Below, one piece after another: positions 11,008 through 23,067 of a stretch of DNA of 64,000 nucleotides. Both the position numbers and the translations under genes were made by a program. The number at the start of each line of letters is the position of its first letter. Position 1 is the stretch's first letter. The notes beneath the pieces were generated by a model that had not been told where the DNA came from, did no database searches, and worked only from the letters and a program-made list of their open reading frames with translations. Origin of the DNA: Spongilla lacustris (Eukaryota; Porifera; Demospongiae; Spongillida; Spongillidae); assembly GCA_949361645.1 (NCBI GenBank), contig OX442420.1, forward strand, positions 8,724,418-8,788,417, written 5' to 3'.

Positions 11008-13930
11008 ATGCTGGTTTCGCTAGTTGCAGCGAGCGTGTTGCTTGCCGTGTGCGTCGAGGCTTACTCCCCTATCATCATCGGTAGGCGATGTAACAATGAA
11101 ATTAAAGCATGTATAGAGTTGTATTTGCGCATTCGTGCATTTTTGCTTTGTTACCCTCTCCCGTTATATATTGTACGTTATTATTTCCATGCATTGTAGA
11201 TAAGCTTTTTTGTATTATTTCTTCAATCCAGTCCCTGGAATGATGGGGTCCCAGATATTCAAGAAAAGGAACAGCATGCTTCAAAGGTGGGATAGGTTAC
11301 CCGTGGACGCCAACCATTGTTTGAAGCAATCTGCAGTGAATGATTTGATGTAAGTAGCAATTCTTATGACCTATATAAGGAAGAAATGCATTCCTATATA
11401 GGGATTAAGACTGATATGGGAAAACTTAAGATCGTTATCAGTGCAGGTTCTACGGCATATATAATTAATATTTTTGACCTATTAATCCACTGCACACGAC
11501 ATTTGAATCCATGCAAATCCGGTGTCGTATAGATCTGTTTAAATGGGTCAGGCCCCATTTCCCTAGCGATTTGTAAATTAGTGTATACTGCTACGCATGC
11601 ATGTAAGACACAAAATCTATTTGTAACTACACATGTATCTGTCTTTCAATTAAGCACAACAAATATTTCCACCATTTTGCACGGTGCCCTTCAATTGAAG
11701 CACATGATTCATATAGTGGTACCATACTGAATTGTATATTGGTAGGAATGGTAGCAAACTTCGCACTGAATCATTTTGCCTGATTCAGGCATTTTGCAGG
11801 TACAGTGAAGAATAATGACATGATCTCCTTGCACCCTCCTGCATGATTATGTGGTGTTGTAGTTACGTGAAATAATAGTGTTATTGTTCATTTTGCTCGA
11901 AACAGGAAAGCAGGTTATTGCTGCAGGTATAGCCTTAATTTGTCTTCTACTAAAGAGGCCACATCTGCATGTGGATACTGTCTGTTGCTGCAGTGAGACA
12001 ATCATGCAAGGATAAACCATTTGCAGCACACATGCATGTACACAGTGCTAAACTGCTCTTTTAAGATTCAATGGGAGTGTTTCTTTACCCACAAGAAGCA
12101 TAACTTAAACTGTGTTCTGAAAGGGGGCCCGCTTGTGGCCTCAAAAATCTAGTGAAACGCTCCCACGAGGTCGAGGGGGACCAAAGTAGTGGTATTTTGT
12201 ATGGGGGCGGGAGGGCCATTTCGCTTGGGGGACCCACATCGCTCCTACACCATTGCGCGCAGTTGCATGTGCATGTCATGCACATATCAAGGCATGTTAT
12301 GATATAAATCATCGTGCAAGTAGTCGGCATTTATCTGGCAATCTTTTGACAGTTATAGTATATTCCCTGCTATTGATTTATAAGCAAAATTTATTACCTG
12401 TAATTATAAATGTTTATATTTTCATTTGCGTGCAAGGCCGGTGCCGGGTTTATAGTGAGTAAAACCGGACCTGAGATAACGGTGGAACTTTCAGAGGACA
12501 CGTGCGATGTTGAGTATCTGACGGCCAATCCGACATGTTCGGGGGCCACCCCTGGGCCCCAGGCCGGCGGCAATTATGACTACTTCCACACCTTCGTTGA
12601 ACACTATGTTGCAAAGGGATACGAAAGAGGCAAGACCATTCGATCTGCTCCTTATGACTGGAGGCTGGCCCCAGGTATTAGTTATACTGGGATGACAGTG
12701 GGGGGGGGGGGGGGGGGGGGAGGGGGGGGGGGGGGGAGGGGGGGGGGGGGGGAGGGGGGGGGGGAGGGGGGGGGGGGAGGGGGGGGGAGGGGGGGGGAGG
12801 GGGGGGGATTACCTGTGACATCGGGAGGATGTAATTCGACCCTGCACCAGATTCAGGTGACTACAGGCTTCAAATCTGATAGCATGCTGATATGACAGAA
12901 CATATGCATGCATGCATGTCTTATGATTATTATATACTACATTATATTGTACCATGCAGAGTAAATCTGACAAGGGAGTCCCACCATTCATAGCAGAATG
13001 TGCAGTATCGATAGTGCATGTCGGTGCGTTTTCATATCCTTTAGTATAGCATGATGTTTACTTATACTTGCATGATGAATCATTTAATAGTAATTTTGAA
13101 TCGCCTTTTCCACGCAGCCCAATTAAATACCTACTACGACAAGCTCAAAAGCATGGTGCAGAATATGTACTACTGTCGCGATTACTGTGGCAGGCACCGG
13201 TGGCCGGGGAATGAAAGAGTCACTTTGGTGGCCCATGGTACTGGAGCCCCAGTAGTTCTATAGACTATACTTTCTTAATAAGTTCGTAAATCAAAGATGG
13301 AAGGATACGTACATCCACGCCTTCATCACTCTATCCGGTGCATGGTCTGGCTCGAACGGCGTGGTGGAGACCATTATATCTGGACAAAAACTCACCGCAC
13401 TTGCGCCTCTGGTCGACAACGGTTGCAGGCCTTCACAAGATCTGCGTCTGATGTACAGAGATGCCGCTCGTACATTTCCTGGCGTGACGTACGCACTGCC
13501 AAAGCCCTCAGTGTGGGGTGATGAAATCATCGTCACCTTGCCTAAACATACAATATCAGCAAAGAATTATGCACTGCTTATTTATGAATTGAATTTCCAC
13601 CCGCGGCCGATGGAGGAGGTATATAATGTAGTCAAATTCAATGACGAAGATAAAGACTTGGGCGCTCCTCAGGTTGTCACTTACTGCTTCTACGGAACTG
13701 GAGTCGATACACCCGAGTCCTTTATTGAATATAACTCGAAATCTGCAACGGTGATTAAAGGATATGGGGACGGAACCGTAAATCGTCGGAGCGCTGAGGT
13801 GTGTCAGATGTGGAGAACTACTCAGCAGCAGAAGTTCGAGTCAAAGGAGTTTAAAGGAATAGACTACACCTCGATCGTGAAGAACGTAGATGTACTGCAT
13901 GAAATAGATGGTGTAGTGCTCATTGATTGA
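11008..13930 (+). pseudogene. Second LCAT/phospholipase A2 XV-like copy, disrupted
   Basis: This is an inverted duplicate of 5034-6850 with the same exon plan: 11008-11080, 11232-11349, about 12437-12674 and 13118-13930. The exon 1 signal peptide and the Val-Pro-Gly-Met-Met-Gly loop are intact. Exon 3 lacks 13 bp just after its acceptor compared with the other copy and gains 3 bp (one Tyr codon), leaving it out of frame with exon 2. Exon 4 has a 7-bp insertion around 13260 that creates an in-frame TAG right after the nucleophile elbow and shifts the downstream frame. The elbow again reads Ala-His-Gly-Thr-Gly, and the His position is again Tyr. A >100-bp G-rich tract sits in intron 3 right after the donor. 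It is either a pseudogene or a badly assembled allele. The strong residual similarity over the rest of exon 4 suggests recent decay. Confidence 0.8.
12702..12808 (+). repeat. Interrupted poly-G tract (~105 bp)
   Basis: This is an almost pure run of G with single A interruptions every 7-14 bases, starting about 27 nt after the GT donor of exon 3 of the disrupted LCAT-like copy. It has obvious G-quadruplex potential on the coding strand. The intact copy has no such tract at the matching position. Confidence 0.9.
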
Positions 13931-14520
13931 ATGATCACTACGGACGGCATCACTGATAGTTTGAGGTGCTATTGCATGTATATGTAGAAGCTTTATGCGT
14001 ACCTGAATATTATAGTGCACATACATGTATAAACAGTATAATCGATTGCCGAGTATGGATAGATTTTGTTTTTCTTTCATTTCACACTAAATCAATCTGA
14101 CTTGATTCCTTGAAGTCCATTTGGCTCACTCTCCTCAATGAGATAGAGAATATAAATTTATAATTGTGTGCTCAGTTACTGCTCTAATAGATATATAGAA
14201 ACAAAACCATGCATAAATCTCCCATGAGTATGACAAGTTCCCAATTGAAATTTGCTGTATAGGCCTACCCCATTTGGGTGACGTTTAGGGCTTACAGCAT
14301 ATTCATGATCATCACTATCACAAATCCATCCTTCATTCCTAACTGAATTCAACACACTTTTGTAGTAATCCACAGATTAAATGTCTGCTGCTATAGATTC
14401 CATCCTGCAGCCATCATATCAGATGGTATTATTGTTTAAATCTCTGCATTTTATTGATGAAGGACAGGGTCACCCCAGCCCTAGTACCATGTGCACAGAG
14501 TTATGTTATTGCATTTTGAG
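13931..14520. other. Downstream flank without a recognised gene
   Basis: AT-rich sequence follows the LCAT-like copy. Short open frames exist on both strands, but none shows a domain or codon pattern I can support. Confidence 0.5.
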
Positions 14521-14528
14521 ATAAACAG

Positions 14529-14708
14529 GATTGGTGATGTATAGGATTTGTAGACATGAATTGAATAAAACATTAGAATATGGAAATTTTACAATCATTA
14601 ATTTATAAATATTACATACATTTAGCAAGTCCAGGCAGTTGGATGTGTTAATAATATATTTAATTTCCGTAATTCTTTGTTTACTCCCCATCACTAATTT
14701 TATTTCTG
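14529..14708. mobile_element. Diverged MITE-like copy related to the 29.5-kb fold-back
   Basis: The left side (GGTGATGTATAGGATTTGTA at 14531 onward), a middle match (ATAAATATTACA..CATTTAGCA) and the right side (AATTTCCGTAATTC.. ending ATCACTAATTTTATTT) match in order the left arm, centre and right arm of the palindrome at 29475-29777. The arms here are diverged and no longer self-complementary along their whole length. It lies immediately upstream of, or inside, the decayed reverse-transcriptase element. Confidence 0.65.
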
Positions 14709-15905
14709 ATCTTGTGAGACACCAAGCAAATGGTATAGTGAAATGGAATGATATTCAAGCACTCATGTCCTGTCGTCTGATTGCACTGGACAAGTGTCCA
14801 GGAGTTCACCCCATTGCAATTGGAGAAGTGCTGCAGCATTATTACCCCTAATTAAAGAGCCTCATGCACAAACCAAAATAAGTGGGTGCGAAACTGGCAT
14901 GTAGATGACTCTGCCTGCATATAACCAAGCTTCCCAAACTGTGGGAGTGGTTTGTAAAATTGTGTCAACTTGGTCGACACTGTGGCTATCCACCCAGAGC
15001 ACAGTAAGACAGTGTCAATCGTCAATACAAAATATGAACTTGCTGCTGCCAAAGAGTTATTTGGGTAGTTAGGACCAAAAATAGTTAAGGTTACCATATC
15101 GTAGACAGCTTTACTGGGTAACATGTTGCCAGTGAATGATTTTGTCCAAGAGAAAGTGAAGATCTGCATGGGTATCCAAAGTAAATAGGCTGGGATAAGC
15201 TACTGATAAGTACCCTTAAGCCGCACATGCTGCACTCTCAGAGTCAATGCAATTTGAGTGGTCGTATCTACAGAGAGTTATACCTAACTGTGAGAAGCTC
15301 TTTACTAATCAGACCTTTTGGCCAACTTTGTTTCAAGTGGCAGTGAGTGAATCTGAGACCAATTAAATTATTTTCACTTCCTGCTTGTCTTCAGTTGGTG
15401 GCATGGGAGTACAAAACCCACCACATACAGTAGTTAAAGCTATCAAGGGTACAGTGTGTTTTTCATTGTTTGATCATAACAAGCATATATCTGAGACACT
15501 GAACCATCAGCTAGATAACCAGGATCAGCAGTGTCTAAACTTAATTTTGCAACGTTTTGATGACAATAGGAGACAAACTATCCAGAGAACTGTAGAAGGT
15601 AAAATCTCTATATGGTTAACAGTGATTCCTGTTGCCCATCATATCTCCGGTCAGTTGAATTTCGGAATGCATTAGCATTGACCATCGCCCTTTATTATAC
15701 ATGCCTATTTTTGTGATGGTTGTGGTTCCAAGTCTATTCAGTATGGAACATGCCTTTGACTGTAGAACAGGAGGTCTAATTGTCCAGAGGCACAATAGAA
15801 TTAGAGACAGTTTGGGAGACCTGGCCTCAATTGTGTACAAAGACTGAAGTCATTCGAGAGCCAGTTGTATTGCAGGTCAAATCGAGGCAGGCCAGCGGTG
15901 GCCTC
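14709..15905 (+). pseudogene. Decayed reverse-transcriptase retroelement
   Basis: Plus-strand pieces match, in order, a reverse-transcriptase family widespread in invertebrate and protist genomes. At 14755-14850 lies Ser-Cys-Arg-Leu-Ile-Ala-Leu-Asp-Lys-Cys-Pro-Gly-Val. At about 15002-15065 a run begins Ser-Lys-Thr-Val and ends Ala-Ala-Lys-Glu-Leu-Phe-Gly. At about 15225-15360 lies a run containing Arg-Val-Ile-Pro-Asn-Cys-Glu-Lys-Leu-Phe. At 15385-15660 there is Gly-Gly-Met-Gly-Val-Gln-Asn-Pro, then a Trp-Leu-Thr-Val-Ile-Pro segment. Near 15695-15870 a C-terminal Cys-x-x-Cys region follows, with Arg-Thr-Gly-Gly-Leu, Gln-Arg-His-Asn-Arg-Ile-Arg-Asp and Ile-Arg-Glu-Pro-Val-Val. Stops and frameshifts break it at least five times. 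The polymerase catalytic Asp-Asp box was not found. The family recognition rests on remembered motifs. Confidence 0.75.
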
Positions 15906-15918
15906 GCCCCGAAGATAC

Positions 15919-15942
15919 CCCCCCCCCCCCCCCCCCCCCCAC
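15919..15942. repeat. Poly-C tract
   Basis: A run of about 22 C closes the reverse-transcriptase relic, after which unique sequence resumes. Confidence 0.9.
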
Positions 15943-16117
15943 AGGCCCCAGTCTGTATTTATTTATTGATTTGTGCGTGTGCATAGGGCCATGCAACAAG
16001 TGAGGAAGCAACTAAATGGTAATGACTTGGTGTGAAAAGCAGAATCTATACATACATGTATATATGTACATGTATGTACGTACTCGGTAATCGATTATAT
16101 GTGCACCAATATTCATG

Positions 16118-16317
16118 NNNNNNNNNNNNNNNNNNNNNNNNNNNNNNNNNNNNNNNNNNNNNNNNNNNNNNNNNNNNNNNNNNNNNNNNNNNNNNNNNNN
16201 NNNNNNNNNNNNNNNNNNNNNNNNNNNNNNNNNNNNNNNNNNNNNNNNNNNNNNNNNNNNNNNNNNNNNNNNNNNNNNNNNNNNNNNNNNNNNNNNNNNN
16301 NNNNNNNNNNNNNNNNN
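16118..16317. other. Assembly gap (200 N)
   Basis: Exactly 200 N, a conventional placeholder length. It lies about 200 bp outside the left end of the large palindrome, so contig joining here is uncertain. Confidence 0.99.
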
Positions 16318-16494
16318 CACAAGTTACTACAGATTGTAACTGCTTGGACGTACAAGAGGTTCAAATGCATGGCATTTTGCGAAGTATCGTTTTCTACCAA
16401 TGAGGATTTCGAAACCTCCTTAGCGTGGATGAATAGAAGCGTACATACGAGAACTACTGTTATAAAACATTGTACATGCACACGTATAGGCTGC

Positions 16495-16522
<28 letters not shown>

Positions 16523-16528
<6 letters not shown>

Positions 16529-19500
16529 ATATATATGGAACGTTCTATGAGATTTTGATGCTTGTGAATTTTATATATATAGCATCCAATTCAAAGCGCT
16601 ATATCTTCAAAAGAGTTTGCACTATTGACTTCCTATTTTCAGCACTTCATACTACACCATTTCTCTATGCTAAAATATATTTTGGGGTCTTGCACTTACT
16701 CCGTGCCAGGATTGCAACGTCCGATACCACACCGGGTTCAAACCCGACATAACTTTAGGTAGGAGTAATCAAATCGCTTCAAATTCGGTTTGTAGGTAGA
16801 GAGGTCCTATACCTATTGATTTGTTCTGTTCGTTAATTTTCATACAAACCGTTACGGAGAAACAGCTGTGCAAAGTAGGTACACGTTTCCCGCTCGAATC
16901 GCGCCTTTATATGTACACGGAACAGTTTCCATTCTCCGGAGTGCATGAATATTCAACTATTCCTATAGGGCGTGATAACCACACCTATAAGGTCACCAAA
17001 CAAACGGGCGGCTGAATTGTAGTGCTTGTTACGGTTGTTTTTCGGTGTAGATAAACGATATGGTGACGTATAACACGAGTGAAGGCGAGCTCGTCGAGTC
17101 ACTGAATCAGTCGGCGGATGAGTTCGAACTGTACGAATACGACGATCGATATTCAAGCTCGATACATTGGACGAGGATGGAGAGATTGAGAAAAGTAGCG
17201 ATGGCGGTCGTACCACTGACGTTGGTGGTTGTATTAGTGATAGGGAGTGAGCAGCCCCTGAATTACCAAAAGAGCCACCAGCCCCACCCCCACATAGCCA
17301 GGGGCTAATGGGGCTAGGCCCTTCACTACAAGTTCGCTCAGCAGCCCTGGGGCCAAAGAGGCCATCCCCACACAGCAGAACCACAAGCCCCCTCACTGCA
17401 AGTGCACACTATACCTTTGGAATCGTTATGCCTCATGCTGCAATTTAAATTAATGGACTCATGCACATTCCAAATAGTGGAGCCATCAAGTGGAATTAAC
17501 AGGCCCCATAATTCCAGCAAGGGAGCCACCAGCTAACCTGGCCTATGGAGCTAACATCCACAATGCCAGTGGAGACACCAGCCCTCTCGCAGATAGATCA
17601 TCAGACACCCACACTGCCAGCAGGAATGTGGCCCCCACAATAATGCCAGTGGAGATGCCAGCCCTCAGGCTGCAAATGGAATCAGCATTCCAAACAATTT
17701 CAGGGGAGCAATGAACTACATGTACCAACAACACGTGATGACCTCACTACCAGATCAATCATTAACCCTCACTCCGCAAGTGGTCTTAACAGGCTCCACA
17801 CATTGGGACCAACCCCCCCCCCCCCCCCCCCCCACTATCTTTCTTTCAATACAAGTTGAGTCAACTGGGATCCCCACACAGTAGAACCACCAGCCCCCTC
17901 ACCGCAAGCTCATGAACAATACCAGTGGAACCTGTAAAGTCTACACTGCAACTGAACTTAATAAATAAAGCCTCACACTGCAGCCAGCAGCCCATGGAAC
18001 CATTCTTACAGAACACCCTCAGCTACCCAGGGCCAATGGGGTAGCCTCCACAAAGTCAGTGAAGATGCCACCCCAAGTTGAGTCAGCAGCCCCCACACAA
18101 ACAAGGGCCAATAGGGCCAGCCCCACACAGTACAACCACCAGCCCCTCTCTGCTCACTTCAAATAGAGCCACTAGACCCTCTACCAGTACACACTGCAAG
18201 TCCAGACGGCAGGCCACATGAGTGGAGCCCTCTCACCGATGGAGCCCAGCAAGGAAGTACCAGCTGCCACACAACCAGTGGTTAATCGAGCCCCCAGAAT
18301 AATGCCAGTGGAGAAACCAGCCCTCGCACTGCAAGTGGATTCAGCAACCCCAAAAATTTCAGGGGTACATGTAAATGTACTTGAGGGGGAAAAGACAACC
18401 ACACATGCCCTCTTCAAACACTACAACAGAACAAGTGGAACTTTAAGCCCTCATAGTTAATACGTAGCAGTCCCCACAGCCCCCCTCACCCCCCCCCCCC
18501 CCCCCCCCGCTACTACCTGTCCTACATGTACAATGAAAGAGGGGCCAATCAGCCAATGGGACAGTACAACCACCAACCCTCTTCATTAGTCAGGGAACAT
18601 GTACCAAGAACACATGCCGTCACTACAAGTTGAACCTCAATGCAAGTGGACTTAACAGGCCCACCACACACTGGTGCCAGCCCTCGCCCCTCCTCCCCCC
18701 CCCTCAGCCCCCCTCTGCTCACTACGTGTCCTTCACTGCAAGTTGCGTCAGCTGTCCATGAGCCAATGGGGGCCATAGAACTACCACTCCGCCTCACTGC
18801 AATCACACACTACCTTTGGAACCAACCATTAACCCCCATACTGCAAGTGAACTCAATACTGCAAAACCTGACCCCCACACTGCCAGCAAGGGAGCACCAG
18901 CTGTCACACAACCAGAGTGTCAATGTGGCCCCCACTTAATGCCAGTGGAGAAGGCAGCCCTCACACTGGAAATGGAGTCAGTAGCCCCAACAATTTCAGG
19001 GGACATGTGCATGTACGCACATGTACCAATGGAATAACACATGTCCCACCAATGGAACCATGCAGTGGAACTTTTAGCCCTCACAATAAGTGGACTTATT
19101 ACTTAGCAGCCCCCACAACCTGTCTTTCACTGAAAGAGGGGGCTAATGGGACCATCACCACACAGTACAACTACCAGCCTTCCTCATTGCAAGCCAATGG
19201 AACCTCTGCTCAAACATTGGAGCTACCAGTCTTCCCACAAATAGAGCTATCATACCCCCACACTGCTAGCAGAAATGTGGCCCGCACAATAATGCCAATG
19301 GAGATGCCAGCCCTCAGGCTGCAAATGGAATCAGCATCCCCAACAATTTCAGGGGAGCAATGAACTACATGTACCAAAAACACGTGATGACCTCACTACC
19401 AGATCAATCATTAACCCTCACTCCGCAAGTGGTCTTAACAGGCTCCACACATTGGGACCAACCCCCCCCCCCCCCCCCCCCCCCCCACTATCTTTCTTTC

Positions 19501-20815
19501 AATACAAGTTGAGTCAACTGGGATCCCCCACACAGTAGAACCACCAGCCCCCTCACCGCAAGCTCATGAACAATACCAGTGGAACCTGTAAAGTCTACAC
19601 TGCAACTGAATAAAGCCTCACACTGCAGCCAGCAGCCCATGGAACCATTCTTACAGAACATCCTCAGCTACCCAGGGCCAATGGGGTAGCCTCCACGAAG
19701 TCAGTGAAGATGCCACCCCAAGTTGAGTCAGCAGCCCCCACACAAACAAGGGCCAATAGGGCCAGCCCCACACAGTACAACCACCAGCCCCTCTCTGCTC
19801 ACTTCAAATAGAGCCACTACACCCTCTAACAGTACACACACTGCAAGTCCAGACAGCAAGCCACACCAGTTGAGTCCTCTCACCGATGGAGCCCAGCAAG
19901 GAAGTACCAGCTGCCACACAACCAGTGGTTAATCGAGCCCCCAGAATAATGCCAGTGGAGAAACCAGCCCTCGCACTGCAAGTGGATTCAGCAACCCCAA
20001 AAATTTCAGGGGTACATGTAAATGTACTTGAGGGGGAAAAGAAAACTACACATGCCCTCTTCAAACACTACAACAGAACAAGTGGAACTTTAAGCCCTCA
20101 TAGTTAATATGTAGCAGTCCCCACAGCCCTCCCCCCTACTAACAATGAAAGAGGGGCCAATCAGCCAATGGGACAGTACAACCACCAACCCTCTTCATTG
20201 GTCAGGGGACATATACCATGGACACATGCCGTCACTACCAGTTGAACCTCAATGCAAGTGGACTTAACAGACCCACCACACACTGGTGCCAGCCCTCGCC
20301 CCTCCTCCCCCTCTGCTCACTACATGTCCTTCACTGCAAGTTGCGTCAGCTGTCCATGAGCCAATGGGGGCCATAGAACTACCACTCCGCCTCACTGTAA
20401 TCACACACTACCTTTGGAACCAACCATTAACCCCCATACTGCAAGTGAACTCAATACTGCAAAACCTGACCCCCACACTGCCAGCAAGGGAGCACCAGCT
20501 GTCATACAACCAGAGTGTCAATGTGGCCCCCACTTAATGCCAGTGGAGAAGGCAGCCCTCACACTGGAAATGGAGTCAGTAGCCCCATGCAACAATTTCA
20601 GTGGACATGTGCATGTACCAATGGAATCACACATGCCTCCTTCAAACACTACCAGTGGAATGTTTAGCCCTCACAGCAAGTGGACTTATTCCTTAGCAGC
20701 CTCCACAGTGCCCACCCCCCCCCCCACTACCTGTCCTTTACTGAAAGAGGGGGTTAATGGGACCATACCCACACAGTACAACTACCAGCCTTCCTCATTG
20801 CAAGCCAATGGAACC
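16523..20815 (+). repeat. Left arm of a ~10-kb palindrome
   Basis: This segment is the reverse complement of 22307-26653. Paired coordinates sum to about 43176 at the outer end and drift to about 43122 at the inner end, because small indels and homopolymer lengths differ. The outer 700 bp is unique-looking and near-identical between arms. The inner part consists of three tandem ~1.6-kb units (the same sequence recurs at about 17640, 19285 and 20900), themselves built from short GC-rich motifs such as CACTGCAAGTGGA and AATTTCAGGGG. Long Pro/Ser/Thr-rich frames run through it but are interrupted by poly-C tracts and are probably non-coding. Confidence 0.9.
17060..17246 (+). CDS. Putative first exon of a single-pass membrane protein (left copy)
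   Basis: An ATG opens 62 codons. About 45 acidic and polar residues, rich in Ser, Glu, Asp and Tyr, come first. Then a basic Arg-Met-Glu-Arg-Leu-Arg-Lys stop-transfer-like stretch precedes a hydrophobic segment Val-Ala-Met-Ala-Val-Val-Pro-Leu-Thr-Leu-Val-Val-Val-Leu-Val-Ile-Gly. The layout suggests a type II membrane protein with a cytosolic N-terminus. A strong donor (GTGAGC) follows at 17247, where the tandem repeats begin. No downstream exon can be identified before the mirror image starts. I do not recognise the family. Confidence 0.45.
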
Positions 20816-22306
20816 TCTGCTCAAACATTGGAGCTACCAGCCTTCTCACAAATAGAGTTATCATACCCCCACACTGCTAGCAGAAATGTGGCCCCCACAA
20901 TAATGCCAGTGGAGATGCCAGCCATCACACAGCAAATGGAGTCGGCATCCCCACCAATTTTAGGGGAGCCACTAACTACATGTATCGATAACACATGCCC
21001 TCACTACCAGATGAGCCATTAATCCTCACTCCACAAGTGGACCTAGCAGGTACCACGCACTGAGGCCAGCCCACGCCCCCGCTACCTTTCTATTGCTGCA
21101 TATAAGTTGAGTCAGCATTTGAGGGGCCACCACCAGCCCCCTCACCTCAAGCTCGTGAACAATACCAGTGGAACCTGTAAAGTGTTCCCTACAACTGAAC
21201 TTAATAGCCTCACATGTCCATGCCCATGCACAACTTATGGAACCATTCCAGAGCCGATGGGGTAGCCTCCACAAAGCCAGTGCCCAAGTTGAGTCAGCAG
21301 CCTCCACACAAACAGGAGCCTGTAGGGCCAGCTCCGCACAGTACAACCACCAGCCCCTCTCTGCTCACTTCAAATGGAGCCACTAGGCACACTGCAAGTC
21401 CAGTCAGCCATCAGCTGCCACATAACCAGGCGTCACCCCACAATAATGCCAGCCCTCTGAACTACATGTACCAATGGACCCACACATTCCCTGCTCCTAA
21501 CACAACACATGGAACCAGTGGAACCATTAGCCCTCACTGCAATTGGACTTATATTAGCACTGGGGCCAGCTCCTGTCCTTTACAATCAACGGTCCAGAGC
21601 CCCCCCCCCCCCCCCCCCCCCCCCCAAACTGCATATAGACTTGGCACCCCGACAGTTTTAGGCAAGCCATCATCTACCAGTGGAGCTACTAGCCCCCACA
21701 CTATGTGTAAATTACCAGTCCCTATTGGAGCCACTGTATACCTGTTTTCTGTGCACACAATTTTATCTGAGGTGAAGTGAAGCCTTGTTATTGGTGGGTG
21801 AATATCATTACCTGCCCTATCAGTACTGATTTAAGGTGGTAGTTGGTTTATATAGGCAAGCAAGGCATACAAGAAGGTTTGAGTTGTACATCTAAAATGT
21901 ACATGTACCCTCTTGCTGGAAACTAGTGCTTTATGTACATGGAGCAATAAGTACCATTTTAAATGTCATAAAAGTAACATGTGGAATATACAACTGCATG
22001 TAAATTGCACATGTAGGCACAGTCCATAAAGGCAACAATATTATGCATCACACCTTCCCAAGTGAAGTTAGCAGACCCCACACTGTCAGCAAAGTCACCA
22101 GCCTCCTCACTACCAGTGTAACCCACACATGAAGGGGAACCATTTGTAGAGTATGGGCATTATTATGGGGGCTCCATTGACGGCTGGCAGTGAACGGTTT
22201 GATAACACCACATGTGGAAGGGCTGGTGGCTCCACTGGTTGTGCAGCGCTTTTGACTGGACTTGCAGTGTGAGGTTACTAAGTTCAATTGCAGCTTGGGA
22301 GTTAAT
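20816..22306. other. Spacer at the centre of the palindrome
   Basis: About 1.5 kb separates the arms. 20816-21780 continues the repeat motifs of the left arm in the same orientation, including a poly-C run at about 21600-21625. 21790-22050 is unique, AT-richer sequence. From about 22060 motifs of right-arm type appear. No gene is seen. Confidence 0.7.
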
Positions 22307-23034
22307 GGTTCCATTGACTTGCTATGAGGAAGGCTGGTAGTTGTACTGTGTGGTGATGGTCCCATTAGCCCCCTCTTTCAGTGAAGGACAGGTAGTGGGG
22401 GGGTGAGGGTGGGCGCTGTGGAGGCTGCTAAGGAATAAGTCCACTTGCTGTGAGGGCTAAACGTTCCACTGGTTCCATTGGTAGTGTTTGAAGGGGGCAT
22501 GTGTGATTCCATTGGTACATGTATATACGTGCACATGTCGCCTGAAATTGCTGCATGGGGCTACTGACTCAATTTACAGTGTGAGGGCTGCCTTCTCCAC
22601 TGGCATTAAGTGGGGGCCACATTGACACTCTGGTTGTGTAACAGCTGGTGCTCCCTTGCTGGCAGTGTGGGGGTCAGGTTTTGCAGTATTGAGTTCACTT
22701 GCAGTATGGGGGTTAATGGTTGGTTCCAAAGGTAGTGTGTGATTGCAGTGAGGCGGAGTGGTAGTTCTATGGCCCCCATTGGCTCATGGACAGCTGACGC
22801 AACTTGCAGTGAAGGACACGTAGTGAGCAGAGGGGGGCTGAGGGGGGGGAGGAGGGGCGAGGGCTGGCACCAGTGTGTGGTGGGCCTGTTAAGTCCACTT
22901 GCATTGAGGTTCAACTTGTAGTGACAGCATGTGTTCTTGGAACATGTTCCCTGACTAATGAAGAGGGTTGGTGGTTGTACTGTCCCATTGGCTGATTGGC
23001 CCCTCTTTCATTGTACATGTAGGACAGGTAGTAG

Positions 23035-23067
<33 letters not shown>

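Noticed and set aside
16700..16750. tRNA-like or SINE B-box (GGGTTCAAACCC) at 16734, mirrored near 26431
   Set aside because: The T-arm cannot form the normal 5-bp stem with a 7-base loop, and no A-box or acceptor stem is present at the right distance. It is simply a 14-bp palindrome.
16012..16752. Open frames that run through the N gap
   Set aside because: They are open only because N codons are not counted as stops.
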